A stretch of DNA of 54,505 bases from the NCBI GenBank assembly GCA_050331475.1, contig JBHJGU010000090.1, positions 1 to 54,505 of the forward strand, in the 5' to 3' direction. The notes beneath the pieces were generated by a model, which saw nothing but the letters and a program-made list of their open reading frames with translations, was not told where the DNA came from and ran no database searches. The position numbers were made by a program, and so were the translations under genes. The stretch's first letter is position 1. Each line of letters starts with the position of its first letter. The DNA is from JBHJGU01 sp050331475 (GTDB lineage: Bacteria > Pseudomonadota > Alphaproteobacteria > Caulobacterales > Maricaulaceae). Positions 44,026 to 53,125 of this stretch are shown one piece after another.

Positions 44026-45840
44026 ATGCTGATCAAACGGGTTTATATCGGCCTTGGCGGGACGGTTGGTCTCGCGCTCGGCCTCTTAAGCGTCTTGCCC
44101 ACGCCCAAGCCGGCGGAGGCCTCAACCGCGGCGGCGGACCTCCAAGCCCATGCCGCTGATCCGCAAACCTGGGCGATGACGTCGGTCACCGCCTTTGACG
44201 GGACGGATTGGATGGAGGACGCGACGCTGGTGGTCGAGAAGGGCCGTGTCCGTGCGCTCGGCCCGGACGCGACGCCGCCCCCCGGTGCGCCGGTGATGGA
44301 TGGGACCGGCCGGACCGTCGTGCCGGGCTTGATCGACGCCCATGTGCACACCTGGGGCAGCGCGTTGACGGACGCGGCGCGGTTCGGCGTGACGACCGTG
44401 TTGGACATGTTCACCGACCCGACGGACCTGAAAGCCCGCCAAGCCCCGCGTGAGAGCCTAGACCCGCAATCGCATGCGGATGTGTTCTCCGCGGGCATGA
44501 TCGCCACGGCGCCAGGTGGCCATGGCACGCAATTCGGGGTGGCCGTCGAGCCGCTCACCGCTCCGGATCAAGCCGCGGACTGGGTCAAACGCCGGATCGC
44601 GGAGGGCTCGGACTATATCAAGCTTGCCTATATTCCCCGCCAAAATCGCATCCCAAGCTTGGATCTCGCCACGGCAACGGCGCTGATCGAGGCCGCCCAC
44701 GCTGAAGGCGTGTTAGCGGTGGCGCATATTTCGACCCTGGCCGCCGCCCAGGAGCTTTTGGATGCGGGCGTGGATGGGTTCGTGCATATCTTCGCCGATG
44801 AGGTTGCGGATGCGGCGTTTATCGCCCAGGCCGCCGCCCAGGACGTATTCGTCATTCCGACCCTGGCGGTGATCGCGGCAATTAACGGCCAGGCGAACCC
44901 CAGCGATTGGCGCGAGGATCCCTATTTGGGCGCCTATGTCTCCCCGCTCCAGGCGGCGAGCTTAGGACGACGCTTCGGCTCGGGCGCGATCCCGGGCTTT
45001 GATCTAAAGGTGGCGTTGGAGAATGTCGGCCTTCTGCATAGGGCGGGCGTGGATATTCTCGCCGGTACGGAAGCGCCCAACCCCGGCACGGCCCATGGGG
45101 TGAGCTTGTTTGACGAACTGGCGCTGTTGGTGAAGGCGGGGCTGAGCCCCAAGGAAGCCTTGGCGGCGGCGACCCGGGTTCCGGCGCAGCGTTTCGGCCT
45201 CTCCGACCGGGGGCGATTGGCGCCGGGCGCGCGGGCGGATCTGGTGGTGCTGGCGGCGAACCCGCGGCTCGACATCACCCAAGCGCGCACGGTCACTCGG
45301 GTTTACAAAAACGGCGCGCCGATCGTGCACAAAAGACCAAACGACCGCTCGGCGCAAACCTTACCCGGCGCTGTGCTGGGCGCGTTTGAGGACGGGCTCG
45401 ACGCGCCGGACGGGTTCGCCTGGTCAACCACCCAAGACGCCATGATGGGCGGGGCGTCCTCGGCCGAGATCAATTGGGCGGCGCCGGGCGTGCTCACGGT
45501 CAGCGGCGCGGTGCGCGCTGGCTTCGCTTATCCTTGGGCGGGCGCATATGTTGGCGCATCCGATTTCTCCGCGGGTCGCGATCTCTCGCGTTTCAAGGGG
45601 GTCAGCTTTAAAGTTCGCGGGTCGCCAGGCGTCTATCGGTTGATGGCGTTTATGCCCGACGTTCTGGGGGCGCCGCCGACGGCAGTCTTTGACATCGCGC
45701 AAGAATGGCGCACCGTGTCAGTGCGCTTTGAGGATCTCGCGGGGTTTCAGCCGGGCTCTGCGGCGGGCTTCGCCTTTGTGGCCGGTCCGGCTTTGGGTGC
45801 GTTCGCGTTCGAACTCGATGAGGTGGTGTTGACGCCATGA
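44026..45840 (+). CDS. Exported amidohydrolase fused to a CIA30-like domain
   Basis: A protein of 604 residues from ATG 44026, with AAGGAG upstream. A signal-like hydrophobic start (about 8-25) precedes an amidohydrolase domain with metal-binding GLIDAHVHTWG, IKLAYIPRQ, LAVAHISTLAAAQELLDAG and ILAGTEAPNPGTAHGVSL (His/Asp ligands). It ends at the RADLVVLAANPRLDI turn typical of the fold. The last ~160 residues (from GAVLGAFEDGLDAP) look like a CIA30 beta-sandwich with WSTTQDAMMGGASS. This pairing is unusual. It may bind and cleave a small periplasmic substrate. The stop overlaps the kinase start. Confidence 0.87.
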   Translation: MLIKRVYIGLGGTVGLALGLLSVLPTPKPAEASTAAADLQAHAADPQTWAMTSVTAFDGTDWMEDATLVVEKGRVRALGPDATPPPGAPVMDGTGRTVVPGLIDAHVHTWGSALTDAARFGVTTVLDMFTDPTDLKARQAPRESLDPQSHADVFSAGMIATAPGGHGTQFGVAVEPLTAPDQAADWVKRRIAEGSDYIKLAYIPRQNRIPSLDLATATALIEAAHAEGVLAVAHISTLAAAQELLDAGVDGFVHIFADEVADAAFIAQAAAQDVFVIPTLAVIAAINGQANPSDWREDPYLGAYVSPLQAASLGRRFGSGAIPGFDLKVALENVGLLHRAGVDILAGTEAPNPGTAHGVSLFDELALLVKAGLSPKEALAAATRVPAQRFGLSDRGRLAPGARADLVVLAANPRLDITQARTVTRVYKNGAPIVHKRPNDRSAQTLPGAVLGAFEDGLDAPDGFAWSTTQDAMMGGASSAEINWAAPGVLTVSGAVRAGFAYPWAGAYVGASDFSAGRDLSRFKGVSFKVRGSPGVYRLMAFMPDVLGAPPTAVFDIAQEWRTVSVRFEDLAGFQPGSAAGFAFVAGPALGAFAFELDEVVLTP

Positions 45841-46952
45841 ACCAGGCGGAACCGGTCCAATCTCCCGGCGGGGCCAAGACGCGGCGGCCCATCGCGCACA
45901 CCCGCGCCTTTAACCTGATTTATCTGGTTTGGTATTTTTTTCCCTGGCTATTCAAAGCGCCCACGTTGACGGATATCGCCGTGGCGGGTGTCGCGATCGT
46001 CGCCTTCTTACCGATCTTTTGGGCGTGTTTTGAGAAACAATCGCTCAAAGCCTTGCCCCTGATCCTCGCCATGGAGGCGCTGGCGTGGGCGTGCGCGCCG
46101 TTTCACGGCATGCAGGGCACGTTTCACATCTATGCTTGCGTGCATGCGGGCTTTCAACGGCCGGCCAAACGCGCGGTCATGCTCATCGCGGCGCTGACGC
46201 TGGCCTATGTCGCCATGGGCTTTGCGCTGGATCTGCCGAAAGTGTTCGAGATCGGCTTTGTGGTGTTTCTCGGCCTGGTGACGGGGGTGTCCTGCATGGC
46301 CGGCGGGGAGGCGATGGAGCGGCAAAAGCTGGTCGAACGGGCGCGCGTACTTGACCAGCAACTCGCCGCCCAGGCCGAGCGCGAGCGCATTGCGCGCGAT
46401 TTGCACGACATGCTGGGCCAGACCCTCACCGTGGCGGCGTTGAAAGCGGAAATTGCGGACAAAATGCTCGACCGCGACCTGGATCGCGCGCGCGCCGAAA
46501 TCGCCGACATTCGGGCTGCCGCCCGGGAGGCGCTGAAGAATGTGCGCTCGGTCGTGGTGGGGTTGAACGCCACGACCCTTGATCAAGAGCTCGACCAAGC
46601 GCGCGCCGCCTGCGAGGCGGCTGGGGTCGGGTTCACGGTGCTCGGCCCTCGGCCTGAGCTGGACGCGCGGACAGATATGACGCTTGGGCTCGCGGTGCGC
46701 GAGGCGGTGACCAATATCGTGCGCCATTCCGGCGCGAACGCGGCCCATGTGCGGTTTGCCGAAACAGTTGACGGCGTGTCTGTGGAGGTTAGCGACAATG
46801 GCCGCGGCGGCGCGCTGGTGGAGGGCTCGGGCCTAAAGGGTTTGCGCCGACGCCTGCAAGACTTGGGCGGTCGGCTCAGCGTCAACGCGGAAGCCGGCGT
46901 GCGGCTCACCTTCGATCTGCCCCTGGGCCCTGGGGTGGAGCGCGCATCATGA
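45837..46952 (+). CDS. Sensor histidine kinase, NarL-type partner (HisKA_3)
   Basis: A protein of 371 residues. About five hydrophobic segments (25-155) form the membrane sensor, with no large periplasmic domain. A coiled linker leads to the phosphoacceptor His190 in ARDLHDMLGQTLTVAALKAE. The ATPase has REAVTNIVRHSGANAAHVRF and SDNGRGG, ending GLKGLRRRLQDLGGRL. The layout resembles DesK, which senses membrane state. It overlaps both neighbours and sits with an exporter, so it probably controls this operon. Confidence 0.9.
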   Translation: MNQAEPVQSPGGAKTRRPIAHTRAFNLIYLVWYFFPWLFKAPTLTDIAVAGVAIVAFLPIFWACFEKQSLKALPLILAMEALAWACAPFHGMQGTFHIYACVHAGFQRPAKRAVMLIAALTLAYVAMGFALDLPKVFEIGFVVFLGLVTGVSCMAGGEAMERQKLVERARVLDQQLAAQAERERIARDLHDMLGQTLTVAALKAEIADKMLDRDLDRARAEIADIRAAAREALKNVRSVVVGLNATTLDQELDQARAACEAAGVGFTVLGPRPELDARTDMTLGLAVREAVTNIVRHSGANAAHVRFAETVDGVSVEVSDNGRGGALVEGSGLKGLRRRLQDLGGRLSVNAEAGVRLTFDLPLGPGVERAS

Positions 46953-47551
46953 TCCGGATCGTCATTGCGGAAGACCAATCCCTGCTGCGCGGCGCGCTCG
47001 CCACGCTTTTGAGCCTGGAAACCGACATCGCTGTTGTTGGCGAAGCCGCCGATGGCGCAGACGCGTGGGCGCTGGTGCGCCGGCAAACCCCGGATGTGGT
47101 GGTGGCCGACATTGAAATGCCGGGCCTGAGCGGGATTGAACTGGCCGAACGCATTCAGGCGGAGAAGCTGGGCGCCCGGGTCTTGATCGTCACCACCTTC
47201 GCCCGGCCCGGCTACCTCCAACGCGCCCAGGCGGCCGGGGTAACCGGTTATGTCTTGAAGGATACGCCCTCTGACGCCTTGGCCGCCAGCGTGCGCAAAG
47301 TGGCCGCCGGTGGGCTCGCCATCGATCCAGAATTGGCCGCCGCGGCCTGGACCGCGCCCGATCCGCTCAATGATCGCGAGCGTCAAGTGTTGCGCGCGGC
47401 GGAAAGCGGGCAGACCAATCGCGAGATCGGCGCGTCGCTGAACCTCGCCCCAGGCACGGTGCGAAATTACCTCGCCAATGCGGCGGACAAATTGGGCGCG
47501 GGCAACCGCATCGAAGCCTTTCGCATCGCGCGCGAGCAAGGCTGGCTTTAG
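46949..47551 (+). CDS. NarL/FixJ-family response regulator
   Basis: A protein of 200 residues. Receiver domain with phosphoacceptor Asp54 (VVVADIEMPGLSG) and Lys in GYVLKDTPSDALA. LuxR-type helix-turn-helix with LNDRERQVLRAAESGQTNREIGASLNLAPGTVRNYL. It resembles DesR. It shares the operon with its kinase and the transporter, so autoregulation through the inverted repeat at 42233 is plausible. Confidence 0.93.
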   Translation: MIRIVIAEDQSLLRGALATLLSLETDIAVVGEAADGADAWALVRRQTPDVVVADIEMPGLSGIELAERIQAEKLGARVLIVTTFARPGYLQRAQAAGVTGYVLKDTPSDALAASVRKVAAGGLAIDPELAAAAWTAPDPLNDRERQVLRAAESGQTNREIGASLNLAPGTVRNYLANAADKLGAGNRIEAFRIAREQGWL

Positions 47552-47595
47552 CGTTGGTCCGAGGCGACGGCGGTGTGGGCTGCGCCTGAACCGTG

Positions 47596-48945
47596 TTAAC
47601 CGATCCAATCATCGCGTAGGCGCGGGGCTACAAGGAAGAAGAGCGCGGCGGCAATCACGTAGAACACCGAGCCTGAGACAATGGCGTAGCGCAGAGACTC
47701 CTCGCCCAACCGCCCGGCGAGAAAGTCCGACAGCCCGCCAATGATCAAATTCCCTAAGCCGATCCCGACTAAATTATTGACGAACAAGAATACCGCCGAA
47801 GCGGTCGCGCGCATGTTCGGCGTCACCAAATGCTGAAACGCGGTCAAGACGGGTCCGAGCCAAACCAGCACCATCGCTTGGATGACCATAAACGCGAGGA
47901 ACGTGACCCAAAGCGTGTCGCCCAAAACGCCGAGGAAGAAGAACGGCAGGCTGGTCGCAAAGGCCCAAGCCGGCAGGCGCGCGTAATAGGCTCTGTCCTT
48001 CGGCCCGAGCCAATCGGCCAACCAGCCCCCCGCGGCGATGCCGATCACCCCGCCCACCAGCAGGATCGAGCCGAAGAAGTACCCGGCATAGAAGGTCGCG
48101 CCCGCGCTTTCGGGCACCAAAAAGCTCGGCAACCAGGCGAAAAAGCCCGGCAATTCGTCCCCGAAACTGCGTACGAAAAAGCACGGCAGCCAGAAGATCA
48201 GCCCATAGCCCATCATGGAGGAACTCGCGGCGCCGAAGGTGAGCATCCAGAAGGACCGCTTACGGCTCAGCGCTTTGAACACGTCCCCGATGGGCGCCGG
48301 CTTGAGCGCGGCGGCGGCGCCGTCATAGCGCCCGCGTTGGGGTTCGCGCAAAGTCAGCCGGAAAATCGGCGCAAGCAGCAAGCCCAGCCCGCCGACGATT
48401 AAAAAAGCTTGCCGCCAGCCCAGCCATTCATTGAGGACCCCGCCCAGAACGACGCCTAAGGCGGAGCCGATCGGAATGCCGAGCGAGTAAAGCGCGAGCG
48501 CTCGAGCGCGGCGCTTGGGCGGGAAGTAATCGGCCACCAACGCATAGGCCGGCGCGACGCCGCCCGCTTCGCCAATGCCCACCCCCAGCCGGGCAAGGAA
48601 TAAGTGAATGAAATTCTGCGCCAACCCGCATGCCATGGTCATGGCGCTCCAGATCGCCAGCGCCGCCGTCATGATCCAGCTTCGGCTGGTGCGGTCGGCC
48701 AACCAGGCCACCGGTATGCCCAGAAACGAGTAGATCAAGGCGAACGCCAGCCCGCCCATCAAGCTGAGTTGCAGATCCGAGAGACCTAAATCCGCTTTGA
48801 TCGGGATCGCCAGAATGCCGACGATTTGCCGGTCAATGAAATTGAACGCGTAAACCACCACCAAGATGAACAACACCCAGGCGCGATAGGCCTCCGAGGG
48901 TTCGGCGTCCGCGCTCGGGGGGCGGGGACTGACGAGTTCGGTCAT
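47596..48945 (-). CDS. MFS transporter, Spinster-like
   Basis: A protein of 449 residues with 12 membrane segments. NFIDRQIVGILAIPIKADLGLSDLQLSLMGGLAFALIYSFLGIPVAWLADR is the family's first-loop pattern, and GIGEAGGVAPAYALVADYFPPKRRARALALYSLGIPIGSALG holds the second signature. Members transport organic acids, sphingolipids or aromatic compounds. The gene follows a TonB-dependent receptor gene on the same strand, after a candidate terminator, suggesting uptake of the same compound. Confidence 0.92.
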   Translation of the reverse strand: MTELVSPRPPSADAEPSEAYRAWVLFILVVVYAFNFIDRQIVGILAIPIKADLGLSDLQLSLMGGLAFALIYSFLGIPVAWLADRTSRSWIMTAALAIWSAMTMACGLAQNFIHLFLARLGVGIGEAGGVAPAYALVADYFPPKRRARALALYSLGIPIGSALGVVLGGVLNEWLGWRQAFLIVGGLGLLLAPIFRLTLREPQRGRYDGAAAALKPAPIGDVFKALSRKRSFWMLTFGAASSSMMGYGLIFWLPCFFVRSFGDELPGFFAWLPSFLVPESAGATFYAGYFFGSILLVGGVIGIAAGGWLADWLGPKDRAYYARLPAWAFATSLPFFFLGVLGDTLWVTFLAFMVIQAMVLVWLGPVLTAFQHLVTPNMRATASAVFLFVNNLVGIGLGNLIIGGLSDFLAGRLGEESLRYAIVSGSVFYVIAAALFFLVAPRLRDDWIG

Positions 48946-48962
48946 GGAAAAGCGTCCTCACG

Positions 48963-48987
48963 CAAAAAGAGGCCGTCAAGAAGACGG
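48963..48987 (-). terminator. Possible terminator between receptor and MFS genes
   Basis: On the minus strand a five-base stem (CCGTC/GACGG) is followed by CCTCTTTTT. A larger GAGGGC/GCCCTC pairing lies just before it. It is short but placed after the receptor gene. Confidence 0.4.
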
Positions 48988-49084
48988 AGGGCCGCCTTGG
49001 GGGCAAGCCCTCCGCTCACAGGGAGGACGGCGAAGCCCCCGCCTTCGCCAGTGCGGCGAAAACGGGGCGTTTGGGGGCAGAGCC

Positions 49085-51505
49085 CTAGAAGTTCACCGTG
49101 ATTGAGCCGGTCACCGTGCGCGGATCGCCAAAGAAGGCGGTCAAGGTGCCGTCCAGGCCCAGTTCCGGGGCGAAGGTGGCGTCGTCGACAAAGTCGAAGC
49201 CTGAAACGATGAACTCGGTGTTGGTCAGGTTCCGCCCGTTGACCGCCAAGGTCACCCGACCGTCATTCGTGGTCCATTGAACTGAGGAGTTGAAGATCAC
49301 ATAGCCGGGCTGGTCGAGTGCGGCGGTGGAGATCTCAAACTGGTTGGTGGTCGAGCGATAGGAGATCGCCGGGGTAAGGGTGAAAATTCCGCCCCGCCCG
49401 AACAAATTCAGCGGCGTCGAGTAGTCGAAGGTTGAGCTGAAGGTGTAGGCGGGCGTGTTTTGGAAGGTGGCGATATCAGCGATGTCGTCACCAAACGCGT
49501 TGATAAACGTGTTGAACTCCGCGTTGATATAGCCGAGCCCCCATGTGGTGCGCAGATTGTCGCCATTGCGCAGAATGTCTGAAGCGATGTCCGCGTCGCC
49601 TTCGAACTCGACCCCAAAAATACGCGCGTCCGCCGCGTTCGAGGTAATGCCGACAAAGGATTCGAACGTGCCGTCGCCATCCGCGTCCACGCCCTGGGAG
49701 CCGGGGATCTGCACATTGTTATAGTCGGAGAAGAAGAACGAGGTGGCTTGGTTCACCCGACCGCCGAACAAGGTGGATTTATAGCCCACCTCCCAGGTGC
49801 GGATTTCTTCGGGCTCAAAGAGGAAAAAGTCGGACACGTCCTCGGGATCGTTCGGCGTTCCGTCCGGCTGCACCCCGGTGATCCCGTCGCCGTTCAGGTC
49901 CGGCACCACGGAGGCGTCCCCGCTCGGGTCAAAACCGCCGCCCTTAAAGCCCTCGGAATAGGAGGCGTAGAGATTGTGGTTCGGCGTGGGGAACCAGCTT
50001 AAGCTCACTCGCGGGGTGAATTCACGGAAGGTTTCGTTGCCGACGAAATTGGTGGCCGTGCCGATTAGGGTCGCGGTGCCGCCGAACGCCGGGGACAGGC
50101 CGCCAATAAAGGTCTGGCCCTGCACCAAAGCGGTGCGTTCATCGACCGTGAACCGGCCCCCGAAGGAGAAGGACAGCGAGTCGGTGATGTCATAGGTCCA
50201 GTCACCGAAGATCGCCCAGCTTTCGGTGTCCACATCGCCCAAGGTGAAGGCGTTAAAGCCCGGCAAGCCAATCACCGTGCCCAGAGTGTCCAAGATCACG
50301 TCAAACTGGTTAAACGCGTTGGCGTTAATGTAGAAAAAGCCCACCAAGCCGTTAAACCGCGCTGAGCTATAGGACAGTTGAATCTCTTGGGTGAATTGGT
50401 CGTCGCGAAATTCCACGGGCACATCGACGTCCGCATTGGGCAAGCTGTCGAAATCCTCCGGAACGAAAGAGAAATTGTCCCGATAGGCGGTGATCGACTT
50501 GACTTGAATTTTGTCGGTCAAATCGATTTGGATCGTGCCCGACACCCCGCGATTGACCGTGTTGGCTTCTGGTTCCGTCAACCCCGCAAAGGTGTCGAAC
50601 ACATTGTCGAGCACCGGGAAGGGCAGCCCCGTTTCCGGATTGATCGAGAAGGCGGAGGGGATCAGGCGCGATCCTTGGGTGATCTCGGAGTCATCATCAA
50701 TCCAGTCCCCCGCAATGCGCACGAAAATCCGCTCGGTCGGGGTCCACTCCACACTCAGCCGGCCGCCCAACGTGTCCCGGTCGCCATTGTCGATGCCCAG
50801 AAACAGGTTCTCGCCGAAGCCATTGCGCCGGAAGAACGCGATGGAGCCGCCAACCGCCAGATCGTCCGTGATTGGTAAGGCGAAGGTGCCGGTGCCGTCG
50901 AATTGGCCGAACGAACCGCCCGCCAGCCGCACTGAGGCCCGTCTTTCATCGCCCAAGCGCCGGGTGACGTATTTGATCGCCCCGCCAATCGTGTTCCGGC
51001 CGTAAAGCGTGCCTTGGGGACCGCGGAGAACCTCAACCCGCTCCACATCGAAGAGGTCGAGCGTGCCCCCTTGGGGACGGTTGAGGACGACGTCGTCGAT
51101 GTAAAGCCCCACGCCTTGTTCGAAGCCCGCCACCGGGTCTTGCTGGCCGACGCCGCGAATGAACGGGGTCAGGGTCGAGGCGGTGTTGCGCGACAACTCG
51201 ATGGTGACGTTGGGCACCACTTCATTGAGCGCTGTGATGTCGATCGCGCCCAATTGGTCGAGCCGCGCGCCGTCAAACGTGGTGATGGCGATCGGCACTT
51301 CGAGCAGGGTTTCCTCCCGGCGGCGGGCGGTGACCACCAGGGTCTCGATCGACTCCGGGGCTGGCGCTTGGGCCAGTTGGGTGGTTTCCACCGACGCCTC
51401 GTCGGCGTCCTGCGCCCAAGCGGGGCCGGTCAGCGCGGCGAGGCCGGCTGCGGTGAACAATGCGCGACGCAGTGAGCGCCGAACACAGGTCTCGCGACGA
51501 ATCAT
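49085..51505 (-). CDS. TonB-dependent outer-membrane receptor
   Basis: A protein of 806 residues. Signal peptide (about 1-30, ending AWAQ), plug domain with VVTARRREETLLEVPIAITTF, FIRGVGQQDPVAGFEQGVGLYIDDVVL and VEVLRGPQGTLYGRNTIGGAI, then a 22-strand barrel ending in TVTGSITVNF with the C-terminal Phe needed for assembly. GGAGGAG stands five bases before ATG 51505, a strong site; the frame reaching 51745 is rejected. It overlaps the alpha/beta hydrolase stop by four bases, so the two are cotranscribed. It is a sphingomonad-style receptor for complex organics rather than siderophore-specific by context. Confidence 0.94.
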   Translation of the reverse strand: MIRRETCVRRSLRRALFTAAGLAALTGPAWAQDADEASVETTQLAQAPAPESIETLVVTARRREETLLEVPIAITTFDGARLDQLGAIDITALNEVVPNVTIELSRNTASTLTPFIRGVGQQDPVAGFEQGVGLYIDDVVLNRPQGGTLDLFDVERVEVLRGPQGTLYGRNTIGGAIKYVTRRLGDERRASVRLAGGSFGQFDGTGTFALPITDDLAVGGSIAFFRRNGFGENLFLGIDNGDRDTLGGRLSVEWTPTERIFVRIAGDWIDDDSEITQGSRLIPSAFSINPETGLPFPVLDNVFDTFAGLTEPEANTVNRGVSGTIQIDLTDKIQVKSITAYRDNFSFVPEDFDSLPNADVDVPVEFRDDQFTQEIQLSYSSARFNGLVGFFYINANAFNQFDVILDTLGTVIGLPGFNAFTLGDVDTESWAIFGDWTYDITDSLSFSFGGRFTVDERTALVQGQTFIGGLSPAFGGTATLIGTATNFVGNETFREFTPRVSLSWFPTPNHNLYASYSEGFKGGGFDPSGDASVVPDLNGDGITGVQPDGTPNDPEDVSDFFLFEPEEIRTWEVGYKSTLFGGRVNQATSFFFSDYNNVQIPGSQGVDADGDGTFESFVGITSNAADARIFGVEFEGDADIASDILRNGDNLRTTWGLGYINAEFNTFINAFGDDIADIATFQNTPAYTFSSTFDYSTPLNLFGRGGIFTLTPAISYRSTTNQFEISTAALDQPGYVIFNSSVQWTTNDGRVTLAVNGRNLTNTEFIVSGFDFVDDATFAPELGLDGTLTAFFGDPRTVTGSITVNF

Positions 51506-52368
51506 AGGTCTCCTCCCAAGTATTGATTCGTTATAGTTTTTGACGGCGTCGCCCGGCCCGGCGTCTTCGCGCACTTCAGGGCGAATTCGGTGAGAACGGC
51601 CGCAAACCGGCGCGGCGCCTCCCAATGAGGCGCGTGTCCGGCGGTCGCAAAACAGACCCGTTGGGCGCGCGTCGCCGAGCGCTCCATCCAAATGGCCGCT
51701 GCGGCGGGGTAGAGCGCGCTGAGCCCGCCATGGATGATCAAACAAGGCGGTGTGAGGTCGCTGGCGACGGCGCGAAGATCTTGTTCGAGCAATTCCGCAT
51801 AGAGCCGGGCCATGATCGCGCCGTCTTGGCGCACCATGACGTCAAAGGCTTGGTCGGCGATCGGTACGCTTTCAGGATCGCACGCGTCGCGAAACACATG
51901 GTCGGCGGCGGCGCGCGCCCAGCGCGGCCAGTTCTCCGCCATGGCGTAGAGCCCGCGGTCGGGGCCACCGCCGCGCGGCGGATCGATGAGACCCCAGGGC
52001 CAGTCCGTCGCCTTGGGCACGCAAGGCGCCATATCTTCGACCACGAGGCCGCAAATCGGCAAGTTCGGATTGTCGGCCAGCGCCTTCCAGGCCAGCACCG
52101 CGCCCATAGACCAGCCCCACAGCAGAACCGGGCGATCTCCATTCGCGCTTAGACACGGCGCAATGTCCGCCGCGAGCGCGTCCAGACCGTCATGCTCTTC
52201 GAGCGCCGGGCCCTCAGCGTGACCGCGCAACGCCGGACAGTGCAGGGAGATGGTGTGGGGAAGGTGGGCCGCCACCGCGCGGAAGCTCCCTGGGCCCATC
52301 GCCCAACCGTGCAGCGCCACGACATCCACCGTCACCGGCGGGTCAGCGGCGTTCGGCCTCTTCGTCAT
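51502..52368 (-). CDS. Alpha/beta hydrolase (BioH/MenH-like)
   Basis: A protein of 288 residues. LHGWAMGPGSFRAVA forms the oxyanion loop, GWSMGAVLAWKAL the nucleophile elbow with Ser, and GHAPHWEAPRRFA the catalytic His. It resembles BioH but with no biotin genes around. Here it stands before a TonB receptor and opposite a TetR gene, suggesting ester hydrolysis of an imported compound. Start ATG 52368 is uncertain; GTG 52446 is possible. Confidence 0.85.
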   Translation of the reverse strand: MTKRPNAADPPVTVDVVALHGWAMGPGSFRAVAAHLPHTISLHCPALRGHAEGPALEEHDGLDALAADIAPCLSANGDRPVLLWGWSMGAVLAWKALADNPNLPICGLVVEDMAPCVPKATDWPWGLIDPPRGGGPDRGLYAMAENWPRWARAAADHVFRDACDPESVPIADQAFDVMVRQDGAIMARLYAELLEQDLRAVASDLTPPCLIIHGGLSALYPAAAAIWMERSATRAQRVCFATAGHAPHWEAPRRFAAVLTEFALKCAKTPGRATPSKTITNQYLGGDL

Positions 52369-52466
52369 AAGCGCTGCGGTTTGCGACAAATCGATCCCCC
52401 TGGCCCGCGCCGCTCCCCCAAGCGGCGTTCTTGTCAGCCCGGTCACACCATGGAATAAGGTGAGAT

Positions 52467-53096
52467 ATGAATCAAGTGTCAGATTTGAAATCGCAGGACC
52501 GGCCGAAAACCTCTCGGGGGCGGCGGACCCAGGCGAAGCTGCTCGAGGCGGCCGAAGCCGAATTCGGTGAGCGCGGGTTTCACGACGCGGCGATTAGCGG
52601 CATCACCACGCGGGCCGGCGTCGCTATGGGAACTTTTTACAACTACTTTGAAAGCAAAGAAGAAATTTTTCGAGTTCTCGTTGAGTTTATGGGAAAGCGC
52701 ACCCGATCCCACATCGCTCAGCACATTGCAAACATAAGTGACCGACTGGAGGCGGAAAAGGCGGGTCTCATCGCTTTTCTGAACTTCGCAAAGGGTCAGA
52801 AAAATCTTTATCGCATTGTGATGGAGGCGCAATTTGTCGCCGAAGACGCCTATAAGCGGTATTATTATGACTTCGCCAACGCTTACCGCAGCAATCTCGA
52901 TGCGGCGGCGAAGTCGGGGCAGATACGCGAAGGCGACAATGACGTGCGCGCTTGGGGTTTGATCGGCTTGTCCGTATTTTTAGGTTTGCGCTTTGCGGTT
53001 TGGGATGAACGCGAAAGCGCGGATAAGATCGCTGAAACGGTCATGAGCATGCTGAGCGACGGGTTGAGCCCTGACGGCGCGGGCGATTCGAATTAA
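52467..53096 (+). CDS. TetR-family transcriptional regulator
   Basis: A protein of 209 residues. Helix-turn-helix at about 20-65 (RRTQAKLLEAAEAEFGERGFHDAAISGITTRAGVAMGTFYNYFESKEEIF), then the ligand domain. It is divergent from the hydrolase-receptor operon and followed by an acyl-CoA synthetase, the standard layout in which a TetR repressor responds to an acyl-CoA. AAGGTGAG precedes ATG 52467. Confidence 0.93.
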   Translation: MNQVSDLKSQDRPKTSRGRRTQAKLLEAAEAEFGERGFHDAAISGITTRAGVAMGTFYNYFESKEEIFRVLVEFMGKRTRSHIAQHIANISDRLEAEKAGLIAFLNFAKGQKNLYRIVMEAQFVAEDAYKRYYYDFANAYRSNLDAAAKSGQIREGDNDVRAWGLIGLSVFLGLRFAVWDERESADKIAETVMSMLSDGLSPDGAGDSN

Positions 53097-53125
53097 GCGT
53101 TCAGCGAGGGCCAAAAGGGGCGACC

